A DNA stretch of 60,541 nucleotides, from positions 1 through 60,541 of the forward strand of contig SDUX01000046.1 of the NCBI GenBank assembly GCA_008729055.1. Reading direction: 5' to 3'. The stretch is from Pyropia haitanensis (Eukaryota; Rhodophyta; Bangiophyceae; Bangiales; Bangiaceae). A program made the position numbers and the translations under genes. Shown in pieces: positions 1 to 10,060 of the stretch. The notes under the pieces were generated by a model, which saw only the letters and a list, made by a program, of their open reading frames with translations, ran no database searches and was not told where the DNA came from. The stretch's first letter is position 1. The number at the start of each line of letters is the position of its first letter.

Positions 1-2896
1 AAGTGCGCCCCGCCACCCAAACTGTCCACTGCGCGTTCCGCTCGTCACACTGGCGTGGACGGTGTGAGGGCGGAACTTTTGTCGCCGACCGTCACACCTG
101 GCTGTCCGGACCCCACGTGGCAAAAACCATTCCACAAAATTGACACGTGGAAACCGGCGCTCCACAAAACACTCGTTGCATCCAACGGACGCGCCAACGA
201 ACGGGTCGGCCAACCACCCCATGCACGACGGTGCGGGTGGAACGTCGGACGTCGAGCGGGCGGATGTATGGCTGGAATAAAGGATGCGAGCCAATTTGGC
301 CGCCGGAGCGCGTGCTGCATTGCTGTACACGCGAAAGTGGGCAAAAGTGGGCAACAGTGGGCAAAAGTGGGTGAGAAGCGGCCTACCACCCCATGCACGA
401 CCGTGGGGGTCAAACCTCCGACATCGAGCGGGCGGATCTATGGCTGGAATAAAGGATGCGCGCCAATTCGGCCGCCGCATCGTGTGCAGCATCGCTGTAG
501 ACGCAAAAGTGGGCAAAAGTGGGCAAAAGTGGGCAAAAGTGGGTAGGAAGTGGGTAAGAAGTGGGCAAAAATGGGCAAAAGGGGGCCAAATTAGGACACA
601 AATGGGCAATTGGGGCAAGAAGTTTCCATAACTGCAAAGAAAATTGAGGCGAAAGTCGCCAGAAAGTGCTCCAACAGTGGCCACAAAGTGCGCCCCGCCA
701 CCCAAACTGTCCACTGCGCGTTTCCGCCGTCACACTGGCGTGGACGGTGTGAGGGCGGAACTTTTGTCGCCGACCGTCACACCTGGCTGTCCGGACCCCC
801 ACGTGGCAAAAACCATTCCACAAAATTGACACGTGGAAACCGGCGCTCCACAAAACACTCGTTGCATCCAACGGACGCCCAACGAACGGGTCGGCCAACC
901 ACCCCATGCACGACGGTGCGGGTGGAACGTCGGACGTCGAGCGGGCGGATGTATGGCTGGAATAAAGGATGCGAGCCAATTTGGCCGCCGGAGCGCGTGC
1001 TGCATTGCTGTACACGCGAAAGTGGGCAAAGTGGGCAACAGTGGGCAAAAGTGGGTGAGAAGCGGCCTACCACCCATGCACACCGTGGGGGTCAAACCTC
1101 CGACATCGAGCGGGCGGATCTATGGCTGGAATAAAGGATGCGCGCCAATTCGGCCGCCGCATCGTGTGCAGCATCGCTGTAGACGCAAAAGTGGGCAAAA
1201 GTGGGCAAAAGTGGGCAAAAGTGGGTAGGAAGTGGGTAAGAAGTGGGCAAAAAGTGGGCAAAAAGGGGGCCAAATTAGGACACAAATGGGCAATTGGGGC
1301 AAGAAGTTTCCAAAACTGCAAAAGAAAATTGAGGCGAAAGTCGCCAGAAAGTGCTCCAACAGTGGCCACAAAGTGCGCCCCGCCACCCAAACTGTCCACT
1401 GCGCGTTCCGCTCGTCACACTGGCGTGGACGGTGTGGGCGGAACTTTTGTCGCCGACCGTCACACCTGGCTGTCGGACCCCCACGTGGCAAAAACCATTC
1501 CACAAAATTGACACGTGGAAACCGGCGCTCCACAAAACACTCGTTGCATCCAACGGACGCGCCAACGAACGGGTCGGCCAACCACCCCATGCACGACGGT
1601 GCGGGTGGAACGTCGGACGTCGAGCGGGCGGATGTATGGCTGGAATAAAGGATGCGAGCCAATTTGGCCGCCGGAGCGCGTGCTGCATTGCTGTACACGC
1701 GAAAGTGGGCAAAGTGGGCAACAGTGGGCAAAAGTGAGGTGAGAAGCGGCCTACCACCCCCATGCACGACCGTGGGGGTCAAACCTCCGACATCGAGCGG
1801 GGCGGATCTATGGCTGGAATAAAGGATGCGCGCCAATTCGGCCGCCGCATCGTGTGCAGCATCGCTGTAGACGCAAAAGTGGGCAAAAGTGGGCAAAAGT
1901 GGGCAAAAGTGGGTAGGAAGTGGGTAAGAAGTGGGCAAAAAGTGGGCAAAAAGGGGGCCAAATTAGGACACAAATGGGCAATTGGGGGCAAGAAGTTTCC
2001 AATAACTGCAAAGAAAATTGAGGCGAAAGTCGCCAGAAAGTGCTCCAACAGTGGCCCACAAAGTGCGCCCCGCCACCCAAACTGTCCACTGCGCGTTCCG
2101 CCTCGTCACACTGGCGTGGACGGTGTGAGGGCGGAACTTTTGTCGCCGACCGTCACACCTGCTGTCGGACCCCCACGTGGCAAAAACCATTCCACAAAAT
2201 TGACACGTGGAAACCGGCGCTCCACAAAACACTCGTTGCATCCAACGGACGCGCCAACGAACGGGTCGGCCAACCACCCCATGCACGACGGTGCGGGTGG
2301 AACGTCGGACGTCGAGCGGGCGGATGTATGGCTGGAATAAAGGATGCGAGCCAATTTGGCCGCCGGAGCGCGTGCTGCATTGCTGTACACGCGAAAGTGG
2401 GCAAAAGTGGGCAACAGTGGGCAAAAGTGGGTGAGAAGCGGCCTACCACCCCATGCACGACCGTGGGGGTCAAACCTCCGACATCGAGCGGGCGGATCTA
2501 TGGCTGGAATAAAGGATGCGCGCCAATTCGGCCGCCGCATCGTGTGCAGCATCGCTGTAGACGCAAAAGTGGGCAAAAGTGGGCAAAAGTGGGCAAAAGT
2601 GGGTAGGAAGTGGGTAAGAAGTGGGCAAAAAGTGGGCAAAAAGGGGGCCAAATTAGGACACAAATGGGCAATTGGGGGCAAGAAGTTTCCAAAACTGCAA
2701 AGAAAATTGAGGCGAAAGTCGCCAGAAAGTGCTCCAACAGTGGCCACAAAGTGCGCCCCGCCACCCAAACTGTCCACTGCGCGTTCCGCTCGTCACACTG
2801 GCGTGGACGGTGTGAGGGCGGAACTTTTGTCGCCGACCGTCACACCTGGCTGTCCGGGACCCCCACGTGGCAAAAACCATTCCACAAAATTGACAC
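1..2896 (+). repeat. Left-edge units with many small indels
   Basis: Marker spacings here are 686, 682, 692 and 690. The differences are almost all single-base gains or losses in short runs: four C instead of five near 116, TTTCC for TTCC near 721, a missing base in GGGCAAAG near 1030, CACCCATGCACACC near 1073, an extra A near 1325, a missing AG in the GTGTGAGGG motif near 1436, TGAGGTGAG near 1736 and CCGCCTCG near 2100. The array simply starts mid-unit, with no junction. The enrichment at the edge fits low-coverage consensus at a contig end better than biology. Confidence 0.75.
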
Positions 2897-5030
2897 GTGG
2901 AAACCGGCGCTCCACAAAACACTCGTTGCATCCAACGGACGCGCCAACGAACGGGTCGGCCAACCACCCCATGCACGACGGTGCGGGTGGAACGTCGGAC
3001 GTCGAGCGGGCGGATGTATGGCTGGAATAAAGGATGCGAGCCAATTTGGCCGCCGGAGCGCGTGCTGCATTGCTGTACACGCGAAAGTGGGCAAAAGTGG
3101 GCAACAGTGGGCAAAAGTGGGTGAGAAGCGGCCTACCACCCCATGCACGACCGTGGGGGTCAAACCTCCGACATCGAGCGGGCGGATCTATGGCTGGAAT
3201 AAAGGATGCGCGCCAATTCGGCCGCCGCATCGTGTGCAGCATCGCTGTAGACGCAAAAGTGGGCAAAAGTGGGCAAAAGTGGGCAAAAGTGGGTAGGAAG
3301 TGGGTAAGAAGTGGGCAAAAAGTGGGCAAAAAGGGGGCCAAATTAGGACACAAATGGGCAATTGGGGGCAAGAAGTTTCCATAACTGCAAAGAAAATTGA
3401 GGCGAAAGTCGCCAGAAAGTGCTCCAACAGTGGCCACAAAGTGCGCCCCGCCACCCAAACTGTCCACTGCGCGTTCCGCTCGTCACACTGGCGTGGACGG
3501 TGTGAGGGCGGAACTTTTGTCGCCGACCGTCACACCTGGCTGTCGGGACCCCCACGTGGCAAAAACCATTCCACAAAATTGACACGTGGAAACCGGCGCT
3601 CCACAAAACACTCGTTGCATCCAACGGACGCGCCAACGAACGGGTCGGCCAACCACCCCATGCACGACGGTGCGGGTGGAACGTCGGACGTCGAGCGGGC
3701 GGATGTATGGCTGGAATAAAGGATGCGAGCCAATTTGGCCGCCGGAGCGCGTGCTGCATTGCTGTACACGCGAAAGTGGGCAAAAGTGGGCAACAGTGGG
3801 CAAAAGTGGGTGAGAAGCGGCCTACCACCCCATGCACGACCGTGGGGGTCAAACCTCCGACATCGAGCGGGCGGATCTATGGCTGGAATAAAGGATGCGC
3901 GCCAATTCGGCCGCCGCATCGTGTGCAGCATCGCTGTAGACGCAAAAGTGGGCAAAAGTGGGCAAAAGTGGGCAAAAGTGGGTAGGAAGTGGGTAAGAAG
4001 TGGGCAAAAAGTGGGCAAAAAGGGGGCCAAATTAGGACACAAATGGGCAATTGGGGGCAAGAAGTTTCCATAACTGCAAAGAAAATTGAGGCGAAAGTCG
4101 CCAGAAAGTGCTCCAACAGTGGCCACAAAGTGCGCCCCGCCACCCAAACTGTCCACTGCGCGTTCCGCTCGTCACACTGGCGTGGACGGTGTGAGGGCGG
4201 AACTTTTGTCGCCGACCGTCACACCTGGCTGTCCGGACCCCCACGTGGCAAAAACCATTCCACAAAATTGACACGTGGAAACCGGCGCTCCACAAAACAC
4301 TCGTTGCATCCAACGGACGCGCCAACGAACGGGTCGGCCAACCACCCCATGCACGACGGTGCGGGTGGAACGTCGGACGTCGAGCGGGCGGATGTATGGC
4401 TGGAATAAAGGATGCGAGCCAATTTGGCCGCCGGAGCGCGTGCTGCATTGCTGTACACGCGAAAGTGGGCAAAAGTGGGCAACAGTGGGCAAAAGTGGGT
4501 GAGAAGCGGCCTACCACCCCATGCACGACCGTGGGGGTCAAACCTTCGACATCGAGCGGGCGGATCTATGGCTGGAATAAAGGATGCGCGCCAATTCGGC
4601 CGCCGCATCGTGTGCAGCATCGCTGTAGACGCAAAAGTGGGCAAAAGTGGGCAAAAGTGGGCAAAAGTGGGTAGGAAGTGGGTAAGAAGTGGGCAAAAAG
4701 TGGGCAAAAAGGGGGCCAAATTAGGACACAAATGGGCAATTGGGGGCAAGAAGTTTCCATAACTGCAAAGAAAATTGAGGCGAAAGTCGCCAGAAAGTGC
4801 TCCAACAGTGGCCACAAAGTGCGCCCCGCCACCCAAACTGTCCACTGCGCGTTCCGCTCGTCACACTGGCGTGGACGGTGTGAGGGCGGAACTTTTGTCG
4901 CCGACCGTCACACCTGGCTGTCCGGACCCCCACGTGGCAAAAACCATTCCACAAAATTGACACGTGGAAACCGGCGCTCCACAAAACACTCGTTGCATCC
5001 AACGGACGCGCCAACGAACGGGTCGGCCAA

Positions 5031-5202
5031 CCACCCCATGCACGACGGTGCGGGTGGAACGTCGGACGTCGAGCGGGCGGATGTATGGCTGGAATAAAGG
5101 ATGCGAGCCAATTTGGCCGCCGGAGCGCGTGCTGCATTGCTGTACACGCGAAAGTGGGCAAAAGTGGGCAACAGTGGGCAAAAGTGGGTGAGAAGCGGCC
5201 TA
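5031..5202 (+). repeat. Internal monomer M1 (172 bp)
   Basis: M1 starts at CCACCCCATGCACGAC and ends just before the next copy of that motif. It aligns to M2 at an offset of exactly 172 with no gaps. By hand I count about 18 mismatches over roughly 158 positions, about 89% identity. Shared landmarks are TCGAGCGGGCGGAT, ATGGCTGGAATAAAGGATGC and the closing GTGGG tract. M1 differs from M2 in having GGATGTATGG instead of GGATCTATGG, and only four GGG steps in its tail. The fixed offset and the match to M2 make an ancient direct duplication the simplest reading. Confidence 0.9.
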
Positions 5203-5270
5203 CCACCCCATGCACGACCGTGGGGGTCAAACCTCCGACATCGAGCGGGCGGATCTATGGCTGGAATAAA
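5093..5270 (+). other. Two AATAAA hexamers, 172 bp apart
   Basis: AATAAA occurs at 5093-5098 and 5265-5270 in GGCTGGAATAAAGGATGC, once in M1 and once in M2. It matches the eukaryotic poly(A) signal word on the + strand, but no gene precedes it. It is most simply a conserved monomer motif. Confidence 0.4.
5156..5188 (+). other. G-quadruplex motif in M1 tail
   Basis: Four GGG runs are separated by three 7-base loops (CAAAAGT, CAACAGT, CAAAAGT). This satisfies the usual G3+N1-7 pattern. The motif recurs in nearly every unit, always on the + strand; some copies near the left edge have lost one loop base. Folding is predicted from the pattern, not shown. Confidence 0.75.
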
Positions 5271-5374
5271 GGATGCGCGCCAATTCGGCCGCCGCATCGT
5301 GTGCAGCATCGCTGTAGACGCAAAAGTGGGCAAAAGTGGGCAAAAGTGGGCAAAAGTGGGTAGGAAGTGGGTAA
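5203..5374 (+). repeat. Internal monomer M2 (172 bp)
   Basis: M2 is the second clear copy of the monomer, abutting M1. Its 3' tail has expanded: four GTGGGs in 10-bp steps are followed by 11-bp steps that run past the nominal end to 5404, so the M2/M3 border is fuzzy by about 30 bp. M2 carries GGGTCAAACCT (5224-5234), which M1 lacks because M1 has diverged there. The equivalent of 5235 is T rather than C in three units (4546, 44847, 51731). Confidence 0.9.
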
Positions 5375-5404
5375 GAAGTGGGCAAAAAGTGGGCAAAAAG
5401 GGGG
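5326..5404 (+). repeat. GTGGGCAAAA minisatellite with G-quadruplex potential (M2 tail)
   Basis: The stretch is built from three 10-bp steps (GTGGGCAAAA) and then four 11-bp steps (GTGGGTAGGAA, GTGGGTAAGAA, GTGGGCAAAAA twice), closing with GGGGG. The first four GGG runs have 7-base loops and form a canonical quadruplex pattern; the later loops are 8, 8, 8 and 6 bases. The A4/A5 runs recur every 10-11 bp, close to one helical turn, which is the classic arrangement for intrinsic DNA bending. Strand asymmetry is extreme, with almost no C. Confidence 0.8.
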
Positions 5405-5467
5405 CCAAATTAGGACACAAATGGGCAATTGGGGGCAAGAAGTTTCCATAACTGCAAAGAAAATTGA

Positions 5468-5480
5468 GGCGAAAGTCGCC
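5468..5480 (+). other. Short perfect hairpin GGCGA-AAG-TCGCC
   Basis: A 5-bp perfect stem with a 3-base loop lies in the A-rich part of the unit. It is preserved in essentially every complete unit; the scrambled unit at 9.5 kb loses the AAA of the loop side. A role in extrusion or protein binding is possible but not shown. Confidence 0.45.
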
Positions 5481-5549
5481 AGAAAGTGCTCCAACAGTGG
5501 CCACAAAGTGCGCCCCGCCACCCAAACTGTCCACTGCGCGTTCCGCTCG

Positions 5550-5572
5550 TCACACTGGCGTGGACGGTGTGA
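5550..5572 (+). other. Inverted repeat TCACAC / GTGTGA
   Basis: Perfect 6-bp arms (5550-5555 and 5567-5572) flank an 11-base spacer. A further TCACAC lies about 40 bp downstream, after the GCCGACCG motif. The arms are present in nearly all units, including the 44-59 kb block. Confidence 0.45.
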
Positions 5573-5619
5573 GGGCGGAACTTTTGTCGCCGACCGTCAC
5601 ACCTGGCTGTCCGGACCCC

Positions 5620-5655
5620 CACGTGGCAAAAACCATTCCACAAAATTGACACGTG
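5620..5655 (+). other. Paired CACGTG palindromes, 30 bp apart
   Basis: CACGTG occurs at 5620-5625 (CCCCACGTGGCAAAAACC) and at 5650-5655 (TGACACGTGGAAACC). The two contexts share CACGTGG followed by an A-rich run, so they may be a local duplication. CACGTG is the E-box/G-box core bound by bHLH and some bZIP proteins. With two per unit the array holds over 150 copies. Binding is untested. The second site is damaged where GTGG has become GTG (45262, 60415). Confidence 0.45.
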
Positions 5656-8600
5656 GAAACCGGCGCTCCACAAAACACTCGTTGCATCCAACGGACGCGC
5701 CAACGAACGGGTCGGCCAACCACCCCATGCACGACGGTGCGGGTGGAACGTCGGACGTCGAGCGGGCGGATGTATGGCTGGAATAAAGGATGCGAGCCAA
5801 TTTGGCCGCCGGAGCGCGTGCTGCATTGCTGTACACGCGAAAGTGGGCAAAAGTGGGCAACAGTGGGCAAAAGTGGGTGAGAAGCGGCCTACCACCCCAT
5901 GCACGACCGTGGGGGTCAAACCTCCGACATCGAGCGGGCGGATCTATGGCTGGAATAAAGGATGCGCGCCAATTCGGCCGCCGCATCGTGTGCAGCATCG
6001 CTGTAGACGCAAAAGTGGGCAAAAGTGGGCAAAAGTGGGCAAAAGTGGGTAGGAAGTGGGTAAGAAGTGGGCAAAAAGTGGGCAAAAAGGGGGCCAAATT
6101 AGGACACAAATGGGCAATTGGGGGCAAGAAGTTTCCATAACTGCAAAGAAAATTGAGGCGAAAGTCGCCAGAAAGTGCTCCAACAGTGGCCACAAAGTGC
6201 GCCCCGCCACCCAAACTGTCCACTGCGCGTTCCGCTCGTCACACTGGCGTGGACGGTGTGAGGGCGGAACTTTTGTCGCCGACCGTCACACCTGGCTGTC
6301 CGGACCCCCACGTGGCAAAAACCATTCCACAAAATTGACACGTGGAAACCGGCGCTCCACAAAACACTCGTTGCATCCAACGGACGCGCCAACGAACGGG
6401 TCGGCCAACCACCCCATGCACGACGGTGCGGGTGGAACGTCGGACGTCGAGCGGGCGGATGTATGGCTGGAATAAAGGATGCGAGCCAATTTGGCCGCCG
6501 GAGCGCGTGCTGCATTGCTGTACACGCGAAAGTGGGCAAAAGTGGGCAACAGTGGGCAAAAGTGGGTGAGAAGCGGCCTACCACCCCATGCACGACCGTG
6601 GGGGTCAAACCTCCGACATCGAGCGGGCGGATCTATGGCTGGAATAAAGGATGCGCGCCAATTCGGCCGCCGCATCGTGTGCAGCATCGCTGTAGACGCA
6701 AAAGTGGGCAAAAGTGGGCAAAAGTGGGCAAAAGTGGGTAGGAAGTGGGTAAGAAGTGGGCAAAAAGTGGGCAAAAAGGGGGCCAAATTAGGACACAAAT
6801 GGGCAATTGGGGGCAAGAAGTTTCCATAACTGCAAAGAAAATTGAGGCGAAAGTCGCCAGAAAGTGCTCCAACAGTGGCCACAAAGTGCGCCCCGCCACC
6901 CAAACTGTCCACTGCGCGTTCCGCTCGTCACACTGGCGTGGACGGTGTGAGGGCGGAACTTTTGTCGCCGACCGTCACACCTGGCTGTCCGGACCCCCAC
7001 GTGGCAAAAACCATTCCACAAAATTGACACGTGGAAACCGGCGCTCCACAAAACACTCGTTGCATCCAACGGACGCGCCAACGAACGGGTCGGCCAACCA
7101 CCCCATGCACGACGGTGCGGGTGGAACGTCGGACGTCGAGCGGGCGGATGTATGGCTGGAATAAAGGATGCGAGCCAATTTGGCCGCCGGAGCGCGTGCT
7201 GCATTGCTGTACACGCGAAAGTGGGCAAAAGTGGGCAACAGTGGGCAAAAGTGGGTGAGAAGCGGCCTACCACCCCATGCACGACCGTGGGGGTCAAACC
7301 TCCGACATCGAGCGGGCGGATCTATGGCTGGAATAAAGGATGCGCGCCAATTCGGCCGCCGCATCGTGTGCAGCATCGCTGTAGACGCAAAAGTGGGCAA
7401 AAGTGGGCAAAAGTGGGCAAAAGTGGGTAGGAAGTGGGTAAGAAGTGGGCAAAAAGTGGGCAAAAAGGGGGCCAAATTAGGACACAAATGGGCAATTGGG
7501 GGCAAGAAGTTTCCATAACTGCAAAGAAAATTGAGGCGAAAGTCGCCAGAAAGTGCTCCAACAGTGGCCACAAAGTGCGCCCCGCCACCCAAACTGTCCA
7601 CTGCGCGTTCCGCTCGTCACACTGGCGTGGACGGTGTGAGGGCGGAACTTTTGTCGCCGACCGTCACACCTGGCTGTCCGGACCCCCACGTGGCAAAAAC
7701 CATTCCACAAAATTGACACGTGGAAACCGGCGCTCCACAAAACACTCGTTGCATCCAACGGACGCGCCAACGAACGGGTCGGCCAACCACCCCATGCACG
7801 ACGGTGCGGGTGGAACGTCGGACGTCGAGCGGGCGGATGTATGGCTGGAATAAAGGATGCGAGCCAATTTGGCCGCCGGAGCGCGTGCTGCATTGCTGTA
7901 CACGCGAAAGTGGGCAAAAGTGGGCAACAGTGGGCAAAAGTGGGTGAGAAGCGGCCTACCACCCCATGCACGACCGTGGGGGTCAAACCTCCGACATCGA
8001 GCGGGCGGATCTATGGCTGGAATAAAGGATGCGCGCCAATTCGGCCGCCGCATCGTGTGCAGCATCGCTGTAGACGCAAAAGTGGGCAAAAGTGGGCAAA
8101 AGTGGGCAAAAGTGGGTAGGAAGTGGGTAAGAAGTGGGCAAAAAGTGGGCAAAAAGGGGGCCAAATTGGACACAAATGGGCAATTGGGGGCAAGAAGTTT
8201 CCATAACTGCAAAGAAAATTGAGGCGAAAGTCGCCAGAAAGTGCTCCAACAGTGGCCACAAAGTGCGCCCCGCCACCCAAACTGTCCACTGCGCGTTCCG
8301 CTCGTCACACTGGCGTGGACGGTGTGAGGGCGGAACTTTTGTCGCCGACCGTCACACCTGGCTGTCCGGACCCCCACGTGGCAAAAACCATTCCACAAAA
8401 TTGACACGTGGAAACCGGCGCTCCACAAAACACTCGTTGCATCCAACGGACGCGCCAACGAACGGGTCGGCCAACCACCCCATGCACGACGGTGCGGGTG
8501 GAACGTCGGACGTCGAGCGGGCGGATGTATGGCTGGAATAAAGGATGCGAGCCAATTTGGCCGCCGGAGCGCGTGCTGCATTGCTGTACACGCGAAAGTG

Positions 8601-9508
8601 GGCAAAAGTGGGCAACAGTGGGCAAAAGTGGGTGAGAAGCGGCCTACCACCCCATGCACGACCGTGGGGGTCAAACCTCCGACATCGAGCGGGCGGATCT
8701 ATGGCTGGAATAAAGGATGCGCGCCAATTCGGCCGCCGCATCGTGTGCAGCATCGCTGTAGACGCAAAAGTGGGCAAAAGTGGGCAAAAGTGGGCAAAAG
8801 TGGGTAGGAAGTGGGTAAGAAGTGGGCAAAAAGTGGGCAAAAAGGGGGCCAAATTAGGACACAAATGGGCAATTGGGGGCAAGAAGTTTCCATAACTGCA
8901 AAGAAAATTGAGGCGAAAGTCGCCAGAAAGTGCTCCAACAGTGGCCACAAAGTGCGCCCCGCCACCCAAACTGTCCACTGCGCGTTCCGCTCGTCACACT
9001 GGCGTGGACGGTGTGAGGGCGGAACTTTTGTCGCCGACCGTCACACCTGGCTGTCCGGACCCCCACGTGGCAAAAACCATTCCACAAAATTGACACGTGG
9101 AAACCGGCGCTCCACAAAACACTCGTTGCATCCAACGGACGCGCCAACGAACGGGTCGGCCAACCACCCCATGCACGACGGTGCGGGTGGAACGTCGGAC
9201 GTCGAGCGGGCGGATGTATGGCTGGAATAAAGGATGCGAGCCAATTTGGCCGCCGGAGCGCGTGCTGCATTGCTGTACACGCGAAAGTGGGCAAAAGTGG
9301 GCAACAGTGGGCAAAAGTGGGTGAGAAGCGGCCTACCACCCCATGCACGACCGTGGGGGTCAAACCTCCGACATCGAGCGGGCGGATCTATGGCTGGAAT
9401 AAAGGATGCGCGCCAATTCGGCCGCCGCATCGTGTGCAGCATCGCTGTAGACGCAAAAGTGGGCAAAAGTGGGCAAAAGTGGGCAAAAGTGGGTAGGAAG
9501 TGGGTAAG

Positions 9509-9600
9509 TGGGAAGTGGGCCGGACACCCGTGCAAAATTGAGGCGGTCGCCAGAAAGTGAGTTCCAAACACAAATGACACGTCGACACCTGGCTGTGGGA
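9509..9600 (+). repeat. Scrambled short unit (541-bp spacing)
   Basis: About 148 bp are missing between the G-rich tail and the second diagnostic site. What remains is a series of canonical fragments in the right order (AATTGAGGCG, GTCGCCAGAAAGTG, CACCTGGCTGT) joined by altered bases such as GGGCCGGACACCCG. This is either a deleted and eroded unit or a poorly resolved read consensus. Confidence 0.7.
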
Positions 9601-9991
9601 CCCCCACGTGGCAAAAACCATTCCACAAAATTGACACGTGGAAACCGGCGCTCCACAAAACACTCGTTGCATCCAACGGACGCGCCAACGAACGGGTCGG
9701 CCAACCACCCCATGCACGACGGTGCGGGTGGAACGTCGGACGTCGAGCGGGCGGATGTATGGCTGGAATAAAGGATGCGAGCCAATTTGGCCGCCGGAGC
9801 GCGTGCTGCATTGCTGTACACGCGAAAGTGGGCAAAAGTGGGCAACAGTGGGCAAAAGTGGGTGAGAAGCGGCCTACCACCCCATGCACGACCGTGGGGG
9901 TCAAACCTCCGACATCGAGCGGGCGGATCTATGGCTGGAATAAAGGATGCGCGCCAATTCGGCCGCCGCATCGTGTGCAGCATCGCTGTAG

Positions 9992-10060
9992 TGGGCCGCA
10001 AGAAGTGGGCAAAAAGTGGGACACAAATGGGCTGGCAAAAGTGGCAGTCAAAGTCAAACA
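9992..10060 (+). repeat. Scrambled short unit (516-bp spacing)
   Basis: This next unit has lost about 173 bp, close to one 172-bp monomer, from just after the M2 CGCTGTAG motif to GTGGACGGTGTG. The relict pieces AAGAAGTGGGCAAAAAGTGGG (split by the loss) and ACACAAATGGGC keep canonical order; GGCAGTCAAAGTCAAACAGTGG is garbled. The hairpin and first diagnostic site are gone. The following unit carries compensating single-base changes near 10461 and 10483. Confidence 0.7.

Larger units (their letters stand above)
4964..5652 (+). repeat. Reference 689-bp unit
   Basis: I use this copy as the reference because it is free of indels and has identical neighbours. Order from the left: 67 bp ending the previous monomer; M1 (5031-5202); M2 (5203-5374) with its G-rich tail running on to 5404; an A-rich stretch with a small hairpin (5468-5480); a GC-rich stretch with an inverted repeat (5550-5572); and the first of two CACGTG motifs (5620). 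Diagnostic variable bases are 5449 (T or A), 5606, 5607 and 5612 (G, C and C here; A, T and G in the 44-59 kb units) and the base equivalent to 4546 (C, rarely T). The length is 229 codons plus two bases, so no reading frame continues in phase from unit to unit. Confidence 0.95.
5375..5719 (+). repeat. Probable decayed monomers M3 and M4
   Basis: These 345 bp complete the unit and are about twice 172. Weak but ordered matches to M1 can be seen. CAACAGTGG at 5492 followed by CCACCC at 5518 mirrors the M1 tail (CAACAGTGG at 5169, CCACCC at 5203). GACGGTGTGAGGGCGGAAC at 5563 mirrors GACGGTGCGGGTGGAAC in M1. TGGCTG at 5604 lies 171 bp before the same word in the next M1. GTCGGCCAACCACCCC at the right end mirrors AGCGGCCTACCACCCC at the M1/M2 border. 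Fitting them needs an insertion of about 32 bp in M4 and shortening of M3, so the homology is an inference. Confidence 0.45.
2897..9508 (+). repeat. Homogeneous block, variant T + GTCCGGAC
   Basis: Units marked 4275, 4964, 5653, 6342, 7031, 7720, 8408 and 9097 share T at the first diagnostic site (TTTCCATAACTG) and GGCTGTCCGGAC at the second, which contains the perfect palindrome GTCCGGAC. Unit 3586 carries T with GTCGGGAC instead. One base is missing near 8167 (CCAAATTGGACAC), giving a 688-bp spacing, and unit 4275 carries the rare T at 4546. Otherwise I see no differences between these copies. Confidence 0.85.

Noticed and set aside
4984..5010. CENP-B box
   Set aside because: The stretch around CTCGTTGCATCCAACGG has TTCG-like and CGG-like words, but the spacing and central A do not fit the consensus NTTCGNNNNANNCGGGN.
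5093..5270. AATAAA hexamers as real polyadenylation signals
   Set aside because: They are part of the repeated monomer, occur about 170 times and follow no gene.
5319..5404. Canonical telomeric repeat
   Set aside because: The steps are GTGGGCAAAA and variants of 10-11 bp in short runs inside each unit; no TTAGGG, TTAGGC, TTAGG or TTTAGGG tract is present.
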